53,454 bases of DNA. It comes from an uncultured Clostridium sp. (GTDB taxonomy: Bacteria; Bacillota; Clostridia; TANB77; CAG-508). A program made the translations under genes and the position numbers. The stretch is from assembly GCA_947641575.1 (NCBI GenBank), contig CANRQN010000009.1, positions 1 to 53,454 of the forward strand, read 5' to 3'. Below the pieces are notes generated by a model that was not told the DNA's origin, ran no database searches, and saw only the letters and a program-made list of their open reading frames with translations. Of the stretch, positions 1-8,816 are shown one piece after another (within the stretch, counting starts at the first letter, position 1; each line of letters starts with the position of its first letter).

Positions 1-464
<464 letters not shown>

Positions 465-482
465 TTACTCCTTTCTTTTGAC

Positions 483-1067
483 AGCTTGAAATACGATATA
501 AAATTATAGTTTTTAGTTGTAATGTATTGACATAATACCATATTCATTTTTACAATGCAAGTGAATTTTAAGAATTTTTTATTCATTGTTTACCCTTTTC
601 TTGAAGGTAGACCAAAAAAAGCTACAGCACATTTTCCTGTTACATAACTTTCTAACGAAAGTATGTAACCCACTATGACACTTTCAAAACTTCGTTTTGG
701 AAAGGTGTCTAGTTGGGCTCCTTGCGGAGGGCTCATAAATTATCTAATCTTACGATAGATAATTTATGTTTGGCTTCGCCAAAGTAAAAGAATATATTTA
801 ATACCATTCATATATTCTTTTGCTTATCTTAACAATTTATTTACATACCAAAAATAAATTGTTAAGCTCTTTTTGTTTCTTTATAAATAGAGAGGGCAGA
901 AGATTATTTATAAACAACAAAAAGACCATAAGTGATATACCAATACTTTAATGAAAATGATACTGATTTCTTCAAATATTTTTAGAAAAAGAAATATTGA
1001 TAAAGAATATCAAAAATGATATAATCCAAATAGAATTTATATAAACTATAGAAAGAAGTATAAGTAC
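483..1067. other. Gene-free stretch with a chain of hairpins
   Basis: No supported gene. From 640 to 866 at least seven inverted repeats follow one another with few bases between them: about 640-668, 677-709, 718-729, 735-768, 770-783, 786-821 and 828-866. Stems are 5-15 bp, several nearly perfect. This could be a large structured RNA, stacked terminators behind the recombinase promoter, or transposon-end structure. I recognise no known RNA family. Confidence 0.5.
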
Positions 1068-2297
1068 ATGATTTTAGATAAAAGTAAAATAAAGCAAATC
1101 TTTTTTCAAAATGTAGATTTAATACAGCTTGTAGATGAAGAAATGCAAAAGCAAATACTACAAGTTGCAATTGAAGAAGATATAGCAATACTTGAAGGAG
1201 TTTGGAGTAAAATTTCAGAAAAATTACAACGAGAATATTTAGCAGAAATTCTCGCAATAGATGAATATGATGATTCCTTTTTTATATCATCATTATGGTG
1301 TGCAACAAAAAAACAGGTACAAGAAGATAATCCTGAAATTTTTATAGAAATACTTCGTCAGATACATAAAGATGATGATTATATGGAAACAGTAATGGAA
1401 AATACTAGTGAAAATTTGATAGGTAATACAATAGATTTATTATTACAACTAGATGATTTACAGAGTTTGCCAATAAGCCCATTTATTGCAGAAAGAATAA
1501 TTAGTACTACCTGTAATATACCTATAGTGCTTACAATAAAAGATGCATCAGAATTATCCGTTGGGCAATTAGAACAATTAGAAGCAGTACTAAAAATTGA
1601 AACTATCAAAATTGGTAATGATAAATATAAAATTGAGATGTATAAAGCTTGCCGAAGAAAGATTGATGAAAAAATAGAAGGACTAGATTTGCAAGCTAAT
1701 CTAGGAAATCCAAATAGAGAAAAATACATATTTGGTCAAATTATAAAAAGATTAGCAAATGACATTTGTTATGATTATGAATTGGAGAAAAAAGAAAAAA
1801 ATGGAGAAGCGAAAAGTGATGAAAGTGAAAATGCTAGAAATTTAGTAGGTGGTTTATTGAATGGAAGTTGTGTATGTGTTGGAAATGCAGAAATTGTAAG
1901 AAATGTATTGGTCTGTTGTGGAATAGAATGCATAAATATAGGTGGAGATGAGCATATGTGGAACCAAGTAAAATTGGATGGTGAATGGTTTAATATAGAT
2001 TTTACATGGGATCGAAAAAGAATAGTTAAAATGGAACCACCACAATATTTATTAAAAAGTGATGAAGATTTTAAAGGACATAATGTAACTTTTTACGAAA
2101 AGAAAAAATGTAGCCGAACTATTTCTGAAAACGAACTAATAGGATACATATATGAACAACAATTTCAAATTACTCCACAGCATATTGCGAATGTAACTAG
2201 AACTTTTTGCAGTCGACAACCAGGAGTATTGCAATCAGGAATTTCAAAACTTAGAGATTCTTTCACAAATAGTAAAGGAGATACAATGGAAAAATGA
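1068..2297 (+). CDS. Transglutaminase-like cysteine protease/transferase domain protein
   Basis: The 409-residue protein has an unassigned helical N-terminal half and a C-terminal transglutaminase-like domain. The likely catalytic triad is visible: Cys in GSCVCVGNAE (about residue 266), His in GGDEHMWNQV (about 292) and Asp in WFNIDFTWD (about 310). No signal peptide or membrane segment is evident, so it is probably cytoplasmic. The start has an AAAGAAG site. The stop overlaps the next gene by four bases (ATGA), implying translational coupling. It lies within the mobile remnant, so it may be cargo. Substrate is unknown. It has no in-frame CGG. Confidence 0.6.
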   Translation: MILDKSKIKQIFFQNVDLIQLVDEEMQKQILQVAIEEDIAILEGVWSKISEKLQREYLAEILAIDEYDDSFFISSLWCATKKQVQEDNPEIFIEILRQIHKDDDYMETVMENTSENLIGNTIDLLLQLDDLQSLPISPFIAERIISTTCNIPIVLTIKDASELSVGQLEQLEAVLKIETIKIGNDKYKIEMYKACRRKIDEKIEGLDLQANLGNPNREKYIFGQIIKRLANDICYDYELEKKEKNGEAKSDESENARNLVGGLLNGSCVCVGNAEIVRNVLVCCGIECINIGGDEHMWNQVKLDGEWFNIDFTWDRKRIVKMEPPQYLLKSDEDFKGHNVTFYEKKKCSRTISENELIGYIYEQQFQITPQHIANVTRTFCSRQPGVLQSGISKLRDSFTNSKGDTMEK

Positions 2298-2740
2298 GCA
2301 ATTTTTCAAAAAGTTTAGTTGAAGCTGAAGTTTTATTAAATCAATTAGATTTGAAATATAAAGATAAAATTCCTAATTCGTTTTGGATGTATATAAAAGA
2401 AAATAAGGATAAGAATTATCAGTTCTATATTGATTTTAATAAAACTTTAGAGAATCAAAGTATAATGTCTGACACTATAGCAATTTTAACTTATGTAAAT
2501 ATAGAATATTTATTAAGCGATAAACAAAAAAATTATTTTAAACAAATAATTATAGAAGAACAGAAAATAGCAGAGCTAAAGAAAAAAGAAAAATACAGTA
2601 TAGATGTTTTTGAAAAAAAACAAATAGAAAAAAATCTAAACAATAATTTTCCTATTTCAATAAATGAAAAATGGTATATAAAACTAACTAATAAAATTAA
2701 GAATTTTATAAAAAATAATATAAAGGGCAGAGCTCATTGA
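2294..2740 (+). CDS. Hypothetical protein coupled to the transglutaminase-like gene
   Basis: I do not recognise this 148-residue protein. It is helical, Lys/Glu/Asn-rich and lacks a signal peptide. Its start overlaps the stop of the upstream gene, so the two are almost certainly cotranslated. An inverted repeat at about 2729-2749 just downstream (GCAGAG...CTCTGC) probably ends the transcript. Confidence 0.5.
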   Translation: MSNFSKSLVEAEVLLNQLDLKYKDKIPNSFWMYIKENKDKNYQFYIDFNKTLENQSIMSDTIAILTYVNIEYLLSDKQKNYFKQIIIEEQKIAELKKKEKYSIDVFEKKQIEKNLNNNFPISINEKWYIKLTNKIKNFIKNNIKGRAH

Positions 2741-2749
2741 ACTCTGCTA
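2729..2749 (+). terminator. Hairpin terminator after the transglutaminase pair
   Basis: GCAGAG and CTCTGC arms surround an AT loop between converging genes. The following T-run is weak, so it may serve both strands. Confidence 0.45.
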
Positions 2750-2757
2750 TTCATTAA

Positions 2758-3120
2758 TTAACAATATATAAATTTTCTATATATAATTTCTTCAACACAA
2801 TATTTATAATTATTCATAAGCCCTGTCCATTTCAAAGGGTCAGTATTTTTCAAATTTTCATCAATAGGATTTTTATCTAACATTTGTACCATAAGTATTT
2901 CAAATCTTTGTTTAGATTGTTTGTCAGTTTCAACAATATGTTTTCTTAAAGTTTTGTTCATAAACATTATTATATATTCAGCTTTCTTATGACTTTTTAA
3001 ATATTCTAATCTTAAATTCCCATATTTTCCAATAATATAATCATTTTCATAATCTTCGTTTTCCAAATATAAGTCAGGAACGAAAAAATCTCCCTCTTTG
3101 TGATAAGTTATCTCTACCAT
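2758..3120 (-). CDS. TnpV-family transposon-encoded protein
   Basis: 120-residue protein matching the small TnpV family found on clostridial mobilizable transposons. The hallmarks are the N-terminal EITYHKEGDFFVPDL, IIGKYGNLRLEYLKSHK and the C-terminal WTGLMNNYKYCVEEII. The function of TnpV is not established. It sits between the recombinase side and the relaxase, which supports a mobile element here. An AGGAGG-type site precedes the start. Confidence 0.75.
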   Translation of the reverse strand: MVEITYHKEGDFFVPDLYLENEDYENDYIIGKYGNLRLEYLKSHKKAEYIIMFMNKTLRKHIVETDKQSKQRFEILMVQMLDKNPIDENLKNTDPLKWTGLMNNYKYCVEEIIYRKFIYC

Positions 3121-3179
3121 AATAAAATCCTCCTAAAATTTAATTTCACTACTTTTAGAACTATAATTTTATATCTTTT

Positions 3180-3297
3180 TAGCTGTCTATAAATACAAAT
3201 TTTTATAAAGTGTACTTAACTTATTCTTACTGGGTTAGGACTTCCGTCAAGACGAAGTCCTATGCTACGAAGTAAGAGCAAAAGGAGTAACTTTTCA
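3180..3297 (+). other. Possible oriT region upstream of the relaxase
   Basis: It lies directly before the MobV gene and holds a GTGTACTTAACTT stretch and a perfect hairpin, AGGACTTC...GAAGTCCT at 3237-3261. MobV relaxases usually nick just upstream of their own gene. The nick site is not identified, so this rests on position and structure only. Confidence 0.35.
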
Positions 3298-4695
3298 GTG
3301 AGTGAACAACTCGCCTATTCTATCCATCTCGGTAGTGATAAAAATAGAACTACCAAAGCAAAAGAAATTGCAAAAAATAATTCGTCGGGGACAACTTCTT
3401 TTTCAAATAATGCTATTCAAAATGCAACAGGTTTGTCAAAAGTTAATAAACACAATTTACGTGATTATGATAATGACAAAGAATTGATAAATGTAATTTA
3501 TGGAACAAATAATTTGTATAGTGATGTGCAAAAATTATATCTTCAAGAATTTGAACAAGCAAGACTTGAATATAACGAAAAGCAAACTCGTGAAGATAGG
3601 AAAATTCATAACTATTTCAAGCATATATCAGAGAGCAAACTTTGGGACTTAGCTTGTGAATTTATAATTGAACTTGGAGATATGGACTTTTGGGACAATA
3701 AAACACAAGAATATCGCTATAAAATGATACAAGTTTATAAAGAGCAAGTACAAGACTTAATGCAAGTTGTACCAGAGTTCAAAGTTGCAAATGCAGTTAT
3801 CCATTTTGACGAGACCTCCCCTCATCTTCATTTAGTGGGACTTCCTATAAGTGATAATAATAAACGAGGTATGAAAAAGCAAGTTGCAAAATCAAAGATA
3901 TTTACAAAGGAATCGCTAAAAAGAATACAAGACGAAATGCGAACACGTTGTATAAAATCATACAACAAGACTTATGAAAAATCTTCTACACTAAAACAAA
4001 AGCAAAAAGGCAGAAATCAAGATATAAACGTAAAGGATATGTCAGATTATAGGCAAATAAAACGTGAACAAATGCAAAATGCGAAAAGATTAGAACAAGC
4101 AAACAATAAATCTAAAAATCTTGATAATAACGCAGACAAAGTAAGTAGTATATTGGACGAACTAAAACCTTCTAAACTTAACAAAAATAATATGCTTATT
4201 TCAAACGAGAATGTGGCAGAGATAAAAAAACTAACTGAAGAAATAAAAGATACAACTAAGTCAGTCAGAAGTGTCAACGACTTAAATATGGCAATTAAAG
4301 ACTTTGAGCATACTGTATTTGATACAATAAGGGAAGTTTCTTCTCTAAAGTATCAAGTAGAGCAAAAAGATGATGAAATAAGCTATTTGAAGAAGGAACT
4401 AAACGCAAAAGATAAGATTATTGATAAACTACGAACTGAAAAAGACAAGTTAAAAGAACAGTTGCAGAAATTCAAAGGCTTTTGGTATGGTATTATGAAA
4501 AGATTTCAAAATAAACTTGGCTTTGATAAAAACGAGCATTATAAGTATGTTACAGACGACCTTTATAACAGTGGCATATTTGACAAACACGAAAAAGAAA
4601 TTGCAACAGATTATTCAAAAAAGGTCAAAACACTAGACGAAATAAACGATTTAAAAAATAGAAGAAAAAAAGATAATGATTTTAAAGGAGTTTGA
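3298..4695 (+). CDS. MobV-family relaxase (plasmid recombination/mobilization protein)
   Basis: Relaxase that would nick oriT and pilot a DNA strand in conjugal mobilization. The N-terminal domain of about 210 residues contains the metal-binding motif NAVIHFDETSPHLHLVGLP, as in Mob_Pre proteins. A long C-terminal coiled-coil region follows. I place the start at GTG 3298, giving MSEQLAYSIHLG, because an AAAGGAG site lies ten bases upstream; the ATG at 3262 has no such site. The next gene starts seven bases after its stop. No in-frame CGG occurs. The element lacks visible transfer machinery, so it would need a helper. Confidence 0.85.
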   Translation: MSEQLAYSIHLGSDKNRTTKAKEIAKNNSSGTTSFSNNAIQNATGLSKVNKHNLRDYDNDKELINVIYGTNNLYSDVQKLYLQEFEQARLEYNEKQTREDRKIHNYFKHISESKLWDLACEFIIELGDMDFWDNKTQEYRYKMIQVYKEQVQDLMQVVPEFKVANAVIHFDETSPHLHLVGLPISDNNKRGMKKQVAKSKIFTKESLKRIQDEMRTRCIKSYNKTYEKSSTLKQKQKGRNQDINVKDMSDYRQIKREQMQNAKRLEQANNKSKNLDNNADKVSSILDELKPSKLNKNNMLISNENVAEIKKLTEEIKDTTKSVRSVNDLNMAIKDFEHTVFDTIREVSSLKYQVEQKDDEISYLKKELNAKDKIIDKLRTEKDKLKEQLQKFKGFWYGIMKRFQNKLGFDKNEHYKYVTDDLYNSGIFDKHEKEIATDYSKKVKTLDEINDLKNRRKKDNDFKGV

Positions 4696-4701
4696 TATTA
4701 T

Positions 4702-5022
4702 ATGAGTGAAGAAGTAAAATTTGTAATAGATATAATTAAGAAAATGACTATAAACGAGAAGTTAAGACTTGCATTAAATATGACAATAAGCTGTTATTTA
4801 TCCCTTGATTATGATACAACAAATTTATGTAATTATTATGACTGCTTACTTCGAGAGATTGACGAAGAGTACAGCAAATGCTATTCGTTTCATAAGTTTT
4901 TTACCGTAAATTTTACAATGGCTAAACTTATTGAAATGAGAAAAGAAGGACAAAATCAAGTTGCATTATTCTTGTTTAATGAAATAGAAGATGAACTGTT
5001 CAAAATAAGACAAACTGTATAA
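4702..5022 (+). CDS. Small hypothetical protein downstream of the relaxase
   Basis: I do not recognise this 106-residue helical, acidic protein. It starts seven bases after the relaxase stop, with its GGAG site inside the relaxase 3' end, so the two form an operon. The hairpin at 5023-5052 follows immediately. A role in mobilization is inferred only from position. Confidence 0.5.
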   Translation: MSEEVKFVIDIIKKMTINEKLRLALNMTISCYLSLDYDTTNLCNYYDCLLREIDEEYSKCYSFHKFFTVNFTMAKLIEMRKEGQNQVALFLFNEIEDELFKIRQTV

Positions 5023-5052
5023 AATAGGAGTGGTTTTTCACTCCTATTTTAC
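5023..5052 (+). terminator. Terminator of the mobilization operon
   Basis: AAAATAGGAGTG...CACTCCTATTTTA forms a strong stem ending in a T-run directly after the 106-residue gene. Confidence 0.75.
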
Positions 5053-5074
5053 AAATCTAACAATATTTATTGGT

Positions 5075-5125
5075 TTCTCGCTAGTTTTGGACTATACAAT
5101 GTTCTACCATTAAACTATGACTCCG
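5075..5125 (-). other. tRNA-like 5' half (D-arm and anticodon-like loop)
   Basis: On the minus strand the sequence TAGTTTAATGGTAGAAC is a typical D-arm of low-GC tRNAs, followed by GTCCAAAAC, resembling the tRNA-Trp (CCA) anticodon loop. A perfect 9-bp inverted repeat, CTCGCTAGT...ACTAGCGAG, surrounds it. No T-arm follows in cis. It may be a tRNA remnant from integration or rearrangement. Confidence 0.4.
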
Positions 5126-5263
5126 CCACTATACTAGCGAGAGCAATGGATATAAAGAAGTTTTTAGCCAATTTCGTACCCTCCAAACATTTTGTTATTA
5201 AGCCACTTATTACTGCATTGATTATAATACATATAATCTCAATTCCTCCTTTAATCATCATAT

Positions 5264-5296
5264 CAGAGCCAACAGGAATCGAACCTGTACCAAGTA
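5264..5296 (-). other. tRNA-like 3' half (T-arm and acceptor strand)
   Basis: On the minus strand ACAGG-TTCGATT-CCTGT is a perfect T-arm, followed by TGGCTCT as the acceptor 3' strand. No D-arm or anticodon arm precedes it. Its acceptor strand can pair, with two G-U pairs, with GGAGTCA of the 5' half lying about 150 bases downstream. Confidence 0.45.
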
Positions 5297-5306
5297 TACT
5301 TTAATT

Positions 5307-5546
5307 TTAAAAATCCATTTCTTTTGACAATTCTTCTATTGAGTATGTCTTTTTATTTTTCTTATCAACAAATTGTATCTCAAAATCACATATATCTATA
5401 ATCTTTTTAATGGTATTAAATGTTGGGTTACTGTATTCAGTTTCATAGTTAGATATTGTATTTTCTGCTAGATTTAATTTTTTACCAATTTGAGCTTGAG
5501 TTAGTCCTCTAATTTTTCTTATATTTCTTAAAATCATACCTACCAT
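5307..5546 (-). CDS. Small XRE-family helix-turn-helix regulator, copy 1
   Basis: A 79-residue protein that is essentially one Cro/CI-type helix-turn-helix: ILRNIRKIRGLTQAQIGKKL, then NLAENTISNYETEYSNPTF. The start is set at MVGMILRN, because GAGGTGG lies just upstream and copy 2 starts identically. The C-terminal tail, KKTYSIEELSKEMDF, is shared with copy 2. It probably represses itself or the neighbouring genes. CGATAT-containing repeats at 5598-5640 may be its operator. Confidence 0.75.
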   Translation of the reverse strand: MVGMILRNIRKIRGLTQAQIGKKLNLAENTISNYETEYSNPTFNTIKKIIDICDFEIQFVDKKNKKTYSIEELSKEMDF

Positions 5547-5650
5547 TGCATTTCCACCTCGCATTTATTATTGCAAAAGTGGTAGTCTTTTTCATATTTT
5601 CTCGATATACTCGATATATTTTTATCAACTTTCTCGAAGTTTTTTAGCTT

Positions 5651-5890
5651 TTAAAAATCCATCTCTTTAGATAATTCCTTAATAGAATACGTTTTATTAT
5701 TCTTTTTATTAATAAATTGTATTTCAAAATCACATATATTTGCAATTTTATTTATTACATTAAATGTGGGATTACTAATTTCAGTCTCATAATTAGATAT
5801 TGTATTTTCTGCTAAGTTTAATTTATTACTAATTTGTTTTTGAGTTAGTCCTTTCATCTTTCTTATATTTCTTAAAATCATACCTATCAT
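5651..5890 (-). CDS. Small XRE-family helix-turn-helix regulator, copy 2
   Basis: 79-residue paralogue of the preceding regulator gene, with the same architecture and the same length. It arose by tandem duplication. It is divergent from the plus-strand gene at 6039. The intervening 148 bases hold three TCGATATTCT-GA half sites, the obvious candidate operator for one or both copies. Confidence 0.75.
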   Translation of the reverse strand: MIGMILRNIRKMKGLTQKQISNKLNLAENTISNYETEISNPTFNVINKIANICDFEIQFINKKNNKTYSIKELSKEMDF

Positions 5891-5941
5891 TGCATTATCA
5901 CCTCTTTTTTATTATTACAAAAGCAGTGATAAATATCAGTG

Positions 5942-6026
5942 AACTTCGATATTCTTGATTTATTTTTATCGATATTCTTGAAGTTTCTTTATAGTCTTGA
6001 TATAATAGTTCGAGAATATCGAAGTT
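5942..6026. promoter_or_regulatory. Promoter with inverted-repeat operator between XRE gene and 6039 gene
   Basis: Plus-strand promoter TTGAAG (5978-5983), 17-base spacer, TATAAT (6001-6006). The near-perfect inverted pair AACTTCGATATTCTTGA (5942-5958) and TCGAGAATATCGAAGTT (6010-6026) flanks it, with a third half site at about 5967-5983 over the -35. Repression by the adjacent XRE protein is inferred. Confidence 0.6.
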
Positions 6027-6038
6027 TCGGAGGAATAT

Positions 6039-6482
6039 ATGAAAAAGGAAATTACATATGAAAAGGAACCTGAAGATATGACAGATGAAGAAATAGAAAA
6101 AGAGTTAAAAGAAAGTTATGCTAATATACGAAAAATAGAGGTATTAGAAAAACTCCCATTTGAAGAATGGACAAAAGATGAGCTAATAGAAGTAATAATA
6201 AATTTTAGCCTTTATAAATGTGCTTGTAACCTAGAACATTATATAAATACTATACCAGAGTATGTTAGAGTAGGAATATATAAAAGAAACCAAAACGAAC
6301 TTGAAGAATACAAGATTACAGAAATAACAGATGAAATGAAAGAAGAATTACTATCAACACAAAGAAAAATAATAAGATGCCACGCTTTGTTAGAAGAATT
6401 ACCTTTTAGCGAATGGACTAGGCAGGAATTGATAAAGTTTGTAAACAAATACAACAAACATTATGATAATTGGTGGGACTAA
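6039..6482 (+). CDS. Hypothetical protein with an internal repeat
   Basis: I do not recognise this 147-residue acidic protein. It contains two copies of a short unit: LEKLPFEEWTKDELIEVI (about residues 47-64) and LEELPFSEWTRQELIKFV (about 117-134). The GGAGG site lies eight bases before the start and belongs to the regulated promoter upstream. It is probably a cargo or accessory gene of the element, controlled by the small XRE proteins. Confidence 0.5.
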   Translation: MKKEITYEKEPEDMTDEEIEKELKESYANIRKIEVLEKLPFEEWTKDELIEVIINFSLYKCACNLEHYINTIPEYVRVGIYKRNQNELEEYKITEITDEMKEELLSTQRKIIRCHALLEELPFSEWTRQELIKFVNKYNKHYDNWWD

Positions 6483-6658
6483 GTTTTTAATATATATTTG
6501 AAAAATAATTTACAATTGAAAAAATAATAGCCAAGCAAATCATCATTAGTTATAAAATAAGCCATTTGTTCTAATAAGGTAAACTCACTTAATTGGATAT
6601 CTAAATACTAAACTTCTATATTGTTTAGAACTTCCTACACAATTTTTTAATTAATTAT

Positions 6659-7585
6659 TTATAAAAAACTATATTTCTCATTAAAACAAAGTTCAAATTC
6701 CTTTTCTTCTTTCTTTATTATCTCTATTAGTTCTGTTTTGAACTCTAACAGCATTTTCATAGCATCTCCATTTGGATTAAAACAATGAATACTCTCTTCA
6801 TAGTAATCATATACAATATATCCATTAAAGCAATTCGTGGATTTATATATAATATCTGGTCGTTTATTTATTAATGATTTAAGTTCATTTATAGATTTTC
6901 CTAATACTCTTTCAATAATATCTATAAATTTAAAATAGATTTCAGTTACAGCCATATTAAACTCTCCTAATGCTCTAGTAAATACTATTCTAGGATAATT
7001 ATCGTATTTAGATTTTATTTCCTTTCTCATTTTTCTTAATTCTTTCTCAAGATTAGTATTATGATGAAAATGTGGAGTTAATACTATATTATCCAAATCA
7101 AAACAGCAATAATTATTTCCATATACAGAGACAATCAAATGTCCATGCTGTGCAAAATCTCTTAATCGAATCAAAAATCTATAATAGAATTTATTATCAT
7201 AACTTTTGCTTAAGCACTTATCCTTAAAATCTTTGTATATATTCAAATTAGTATTTTTTATACAATTTTCTATAGATTCTATTAAAGTTTTAGCTGAGCT
7301 TATATAATTAATTATAAGTGCATTAATAGCAATTTCATCTTCTTCTTTAATTTCAAATAACTCTTTTCTGTCTATTTCATTATTGCTATATAATTGATAA
7401 CATTGTAATATATTTTTTAAATTAAACCTAAAGATATGGAATAGTTTATCTATTTCTTGAATGTGTCTGGTTAATTCTACATAAGTCCCTATACATAACT
7501 GTTCTTCTTCATCTAAAATTGGAAGTTCCATTTCATTTATATCAAAATTCAATTTACTTTTTAATATGTGCATTTCGGTGTTCAT
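6659..7585 (-). CDS. HEPN-like protein, third gene of a possible defence operon
   Basis: 308-residue, mostly helical protein with RDFAQH (about residue 149), which fits the R-x4-H signature of HEPN ribonuclease domains, preceded by a long helical region. No membrane segment is visible. It starts 15 bases after the stop of the membrane-protein gene, so the three genes 9512-6659 form one operon. HEPN assignment rests on one motif and fold-like helicity only. HEPN proteins often act in antiviral or toxin systems; that role is inferred. Confidence 0.45.
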   Translation of the reverse strand: MNTEMHILKSKLNFDINEMELPILDEEEQLCIGTYVELTRHIQEIDKLFHIFRFNLKNILQCYQLYSNNEIDRKELFEIKEEDEIAINALIINYISSAKTLIESIENCIKNTNLNIYKDFKDKCLSKSYDNKFYYRFLIRLRDFAQHGHLIVSVYGNNYCCFDLDNIVLTPHFHHNTNLEKELRKMRKEIKSKYDNYPRIVFTRALGEFNMAVTEIYFKFIDIIERVLGKSINELKSLINKRPDIIYKSTNCFNGYIVYDYYEESIHCFNPNGDAMKMLLEFKTELIEIIKKEEKEFELCFNEKYSFL

Positions 7586-7600
7586 TATTCTTCTCCTTGA

Positions 7601-8791
7601 TTAAACATTTATGTTTCTAATTATTTCATTTAATTTTTCTATATCAATATTATATTTTTCTATAATACTACCATAATTATAAATTATCTCATTATCTATT
7701 TTTCTCCTTGATAATCCTAAAATGCTAATTAAAAATTGTTCTTTTGAAACATCCTCCAACTTTTTTGTATTCCATATTTGTAACATATACTTAAAATCTT
7801 TATCATTTATACGTATACTAGCTACATTTATATATATATTTAGTAGATATTCCTTAAAAGTGCAACATCCTTTAGTATTTAAATAAGCTTTATTCATATA
7901 TTTTAATAAATTTTTAAAAAACATCTTTGAGTACATTAATTCGTATATCTTTCTATAAATAACAAAATTATATCCATATTGTATTCCCAATGTACGTATT
8001 AATTGCATTTCTATTGTCGAATATCCTCTCACATATTTACTAATTTTTTGGAAAAAATTCTCTATGTCCAATAAATCTCTAAAAAATTTTTTTATATAAT
8101 TTATTATTTGTTTTCTCTTTAAATTGTATTTTATATTTTCCTTTTTTACTGTTTTTTTGTACATTTTATATGTAAAAAACTCTAGACTCAGGAAATTATA
8201 AGAACTCTCTCTTATAAAATATGATTTATCTTCTATATCTACTAACATATTCAATTTTTCTTTATTCTCTTCACTTATTTTCGGTATTTTAGTCCATATT
8301 GTTATATTATCCATCTTTTTTTTAATTTGTGAAAATGCCAATGTTGCATATTTTTCAGAAATCACATTATTAAACGTATACATTATAAGTATTATTGATA
8401 TAATATTGGCAATTAGTATATTAATACTAAAAAATTGGATTTGTTGAACAAAATTATAACTAATTATTGTTATAGATATAAGAAAATATACTCCAGAAAA
8501 CTCAAATATTATCTTGTATATATAGTCTTTTATCTTATCCCAAATATTATTTAAAATTTTATTTTTTATATTATCTTTTGTTAAAAATTCGAGATATAAA
8601 AATGCCACTATATTTAAAACTATTATGATAGTTTTAAATTCTATAATGTCAAATAGTCTTAAACAATATGAAAGCATATATACTACAATTATCTTCTGGC
8701 TTTTCTCAAAATTTTCATTTATTAAAATATAAAATATTCCTACAAAGTATAACAATATAGGGTTTCCATTTAATAGTCCTTCTAATTCCAA
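7601..8791 (-). CDS. Membrane protein with cytoplasmic C-terminal region, second gene of the operon
   Basis: I do not recognise the family. The 396-residue protein has about five hydrophobic segments in the first 150 residues (for example LLYFVGIFYILI, IIVVYMLSYCLRLF and VYFLISITIISYNF), then a long Lys-rich soluble region. Spacing is 25 bases to the upstream gene and 15 to the downstream one. A membrane subunit beside a HEPN-like protein would suit an effector-type defence system, which is inference. Confidence 0.45.
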   Translation of the reverse strand: MELEGLLNGNPILLYFVGIFYILINENFEKSQKIIVVYMLSYCLRLFDIIEFKTIIIVLNIVAFLYLEFLTKDNIKNKILNNIWDKIKDYIYKIIFEFSGVYFLISITIISYNFVQQIQFFSINILIANIISIILIMYTFNNVISEKYATLAFSQIKKKMDNITIWTKIPKISEENKEKLNMLVDIEDKSYFIRESSYNFLSLEFFTYKMYKKTVKKENIKYNLKRKQIINYIKKFFRDLLDIENFFQKISKYVRGYSTIEMQLIRTLGIQYGYNFVIYRKIYELMYSKMFFKNLLKYMNKAYLNTKGCCTFKEYLLNIYINVASIRINDKDFKYMLQIWNTKKLEDVSKEQFLISILGLSRRKIDNEIIYNYGSIIEKYNIDIEKLNEIIRNINV

Positions 8792-8816
8792 TTTATTCTC
8801 CTTATATTTATTTAAA

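Noticed and set aside
640..866. CRISPR array
   Set aside because: Inverted repeats differ from each other and there is no constant direct repeat or regular spacer length.
1854..2045. Minus-strand ORF inside the transglutaminase-like gene
   Set aside because: Fully contained within a coding gene with catalytic motifs on the plus strand; no start site or family match.
5140..5280. 46-residue hydrophobic ORF between the tRNA-like halves (minus strand)
   Set aside because: Open frame with a membrane-like sequence, but no proper ribosome site at its ATG, and its 3' end coincides with the tRNA-like D-arm. Not supported enough to call.
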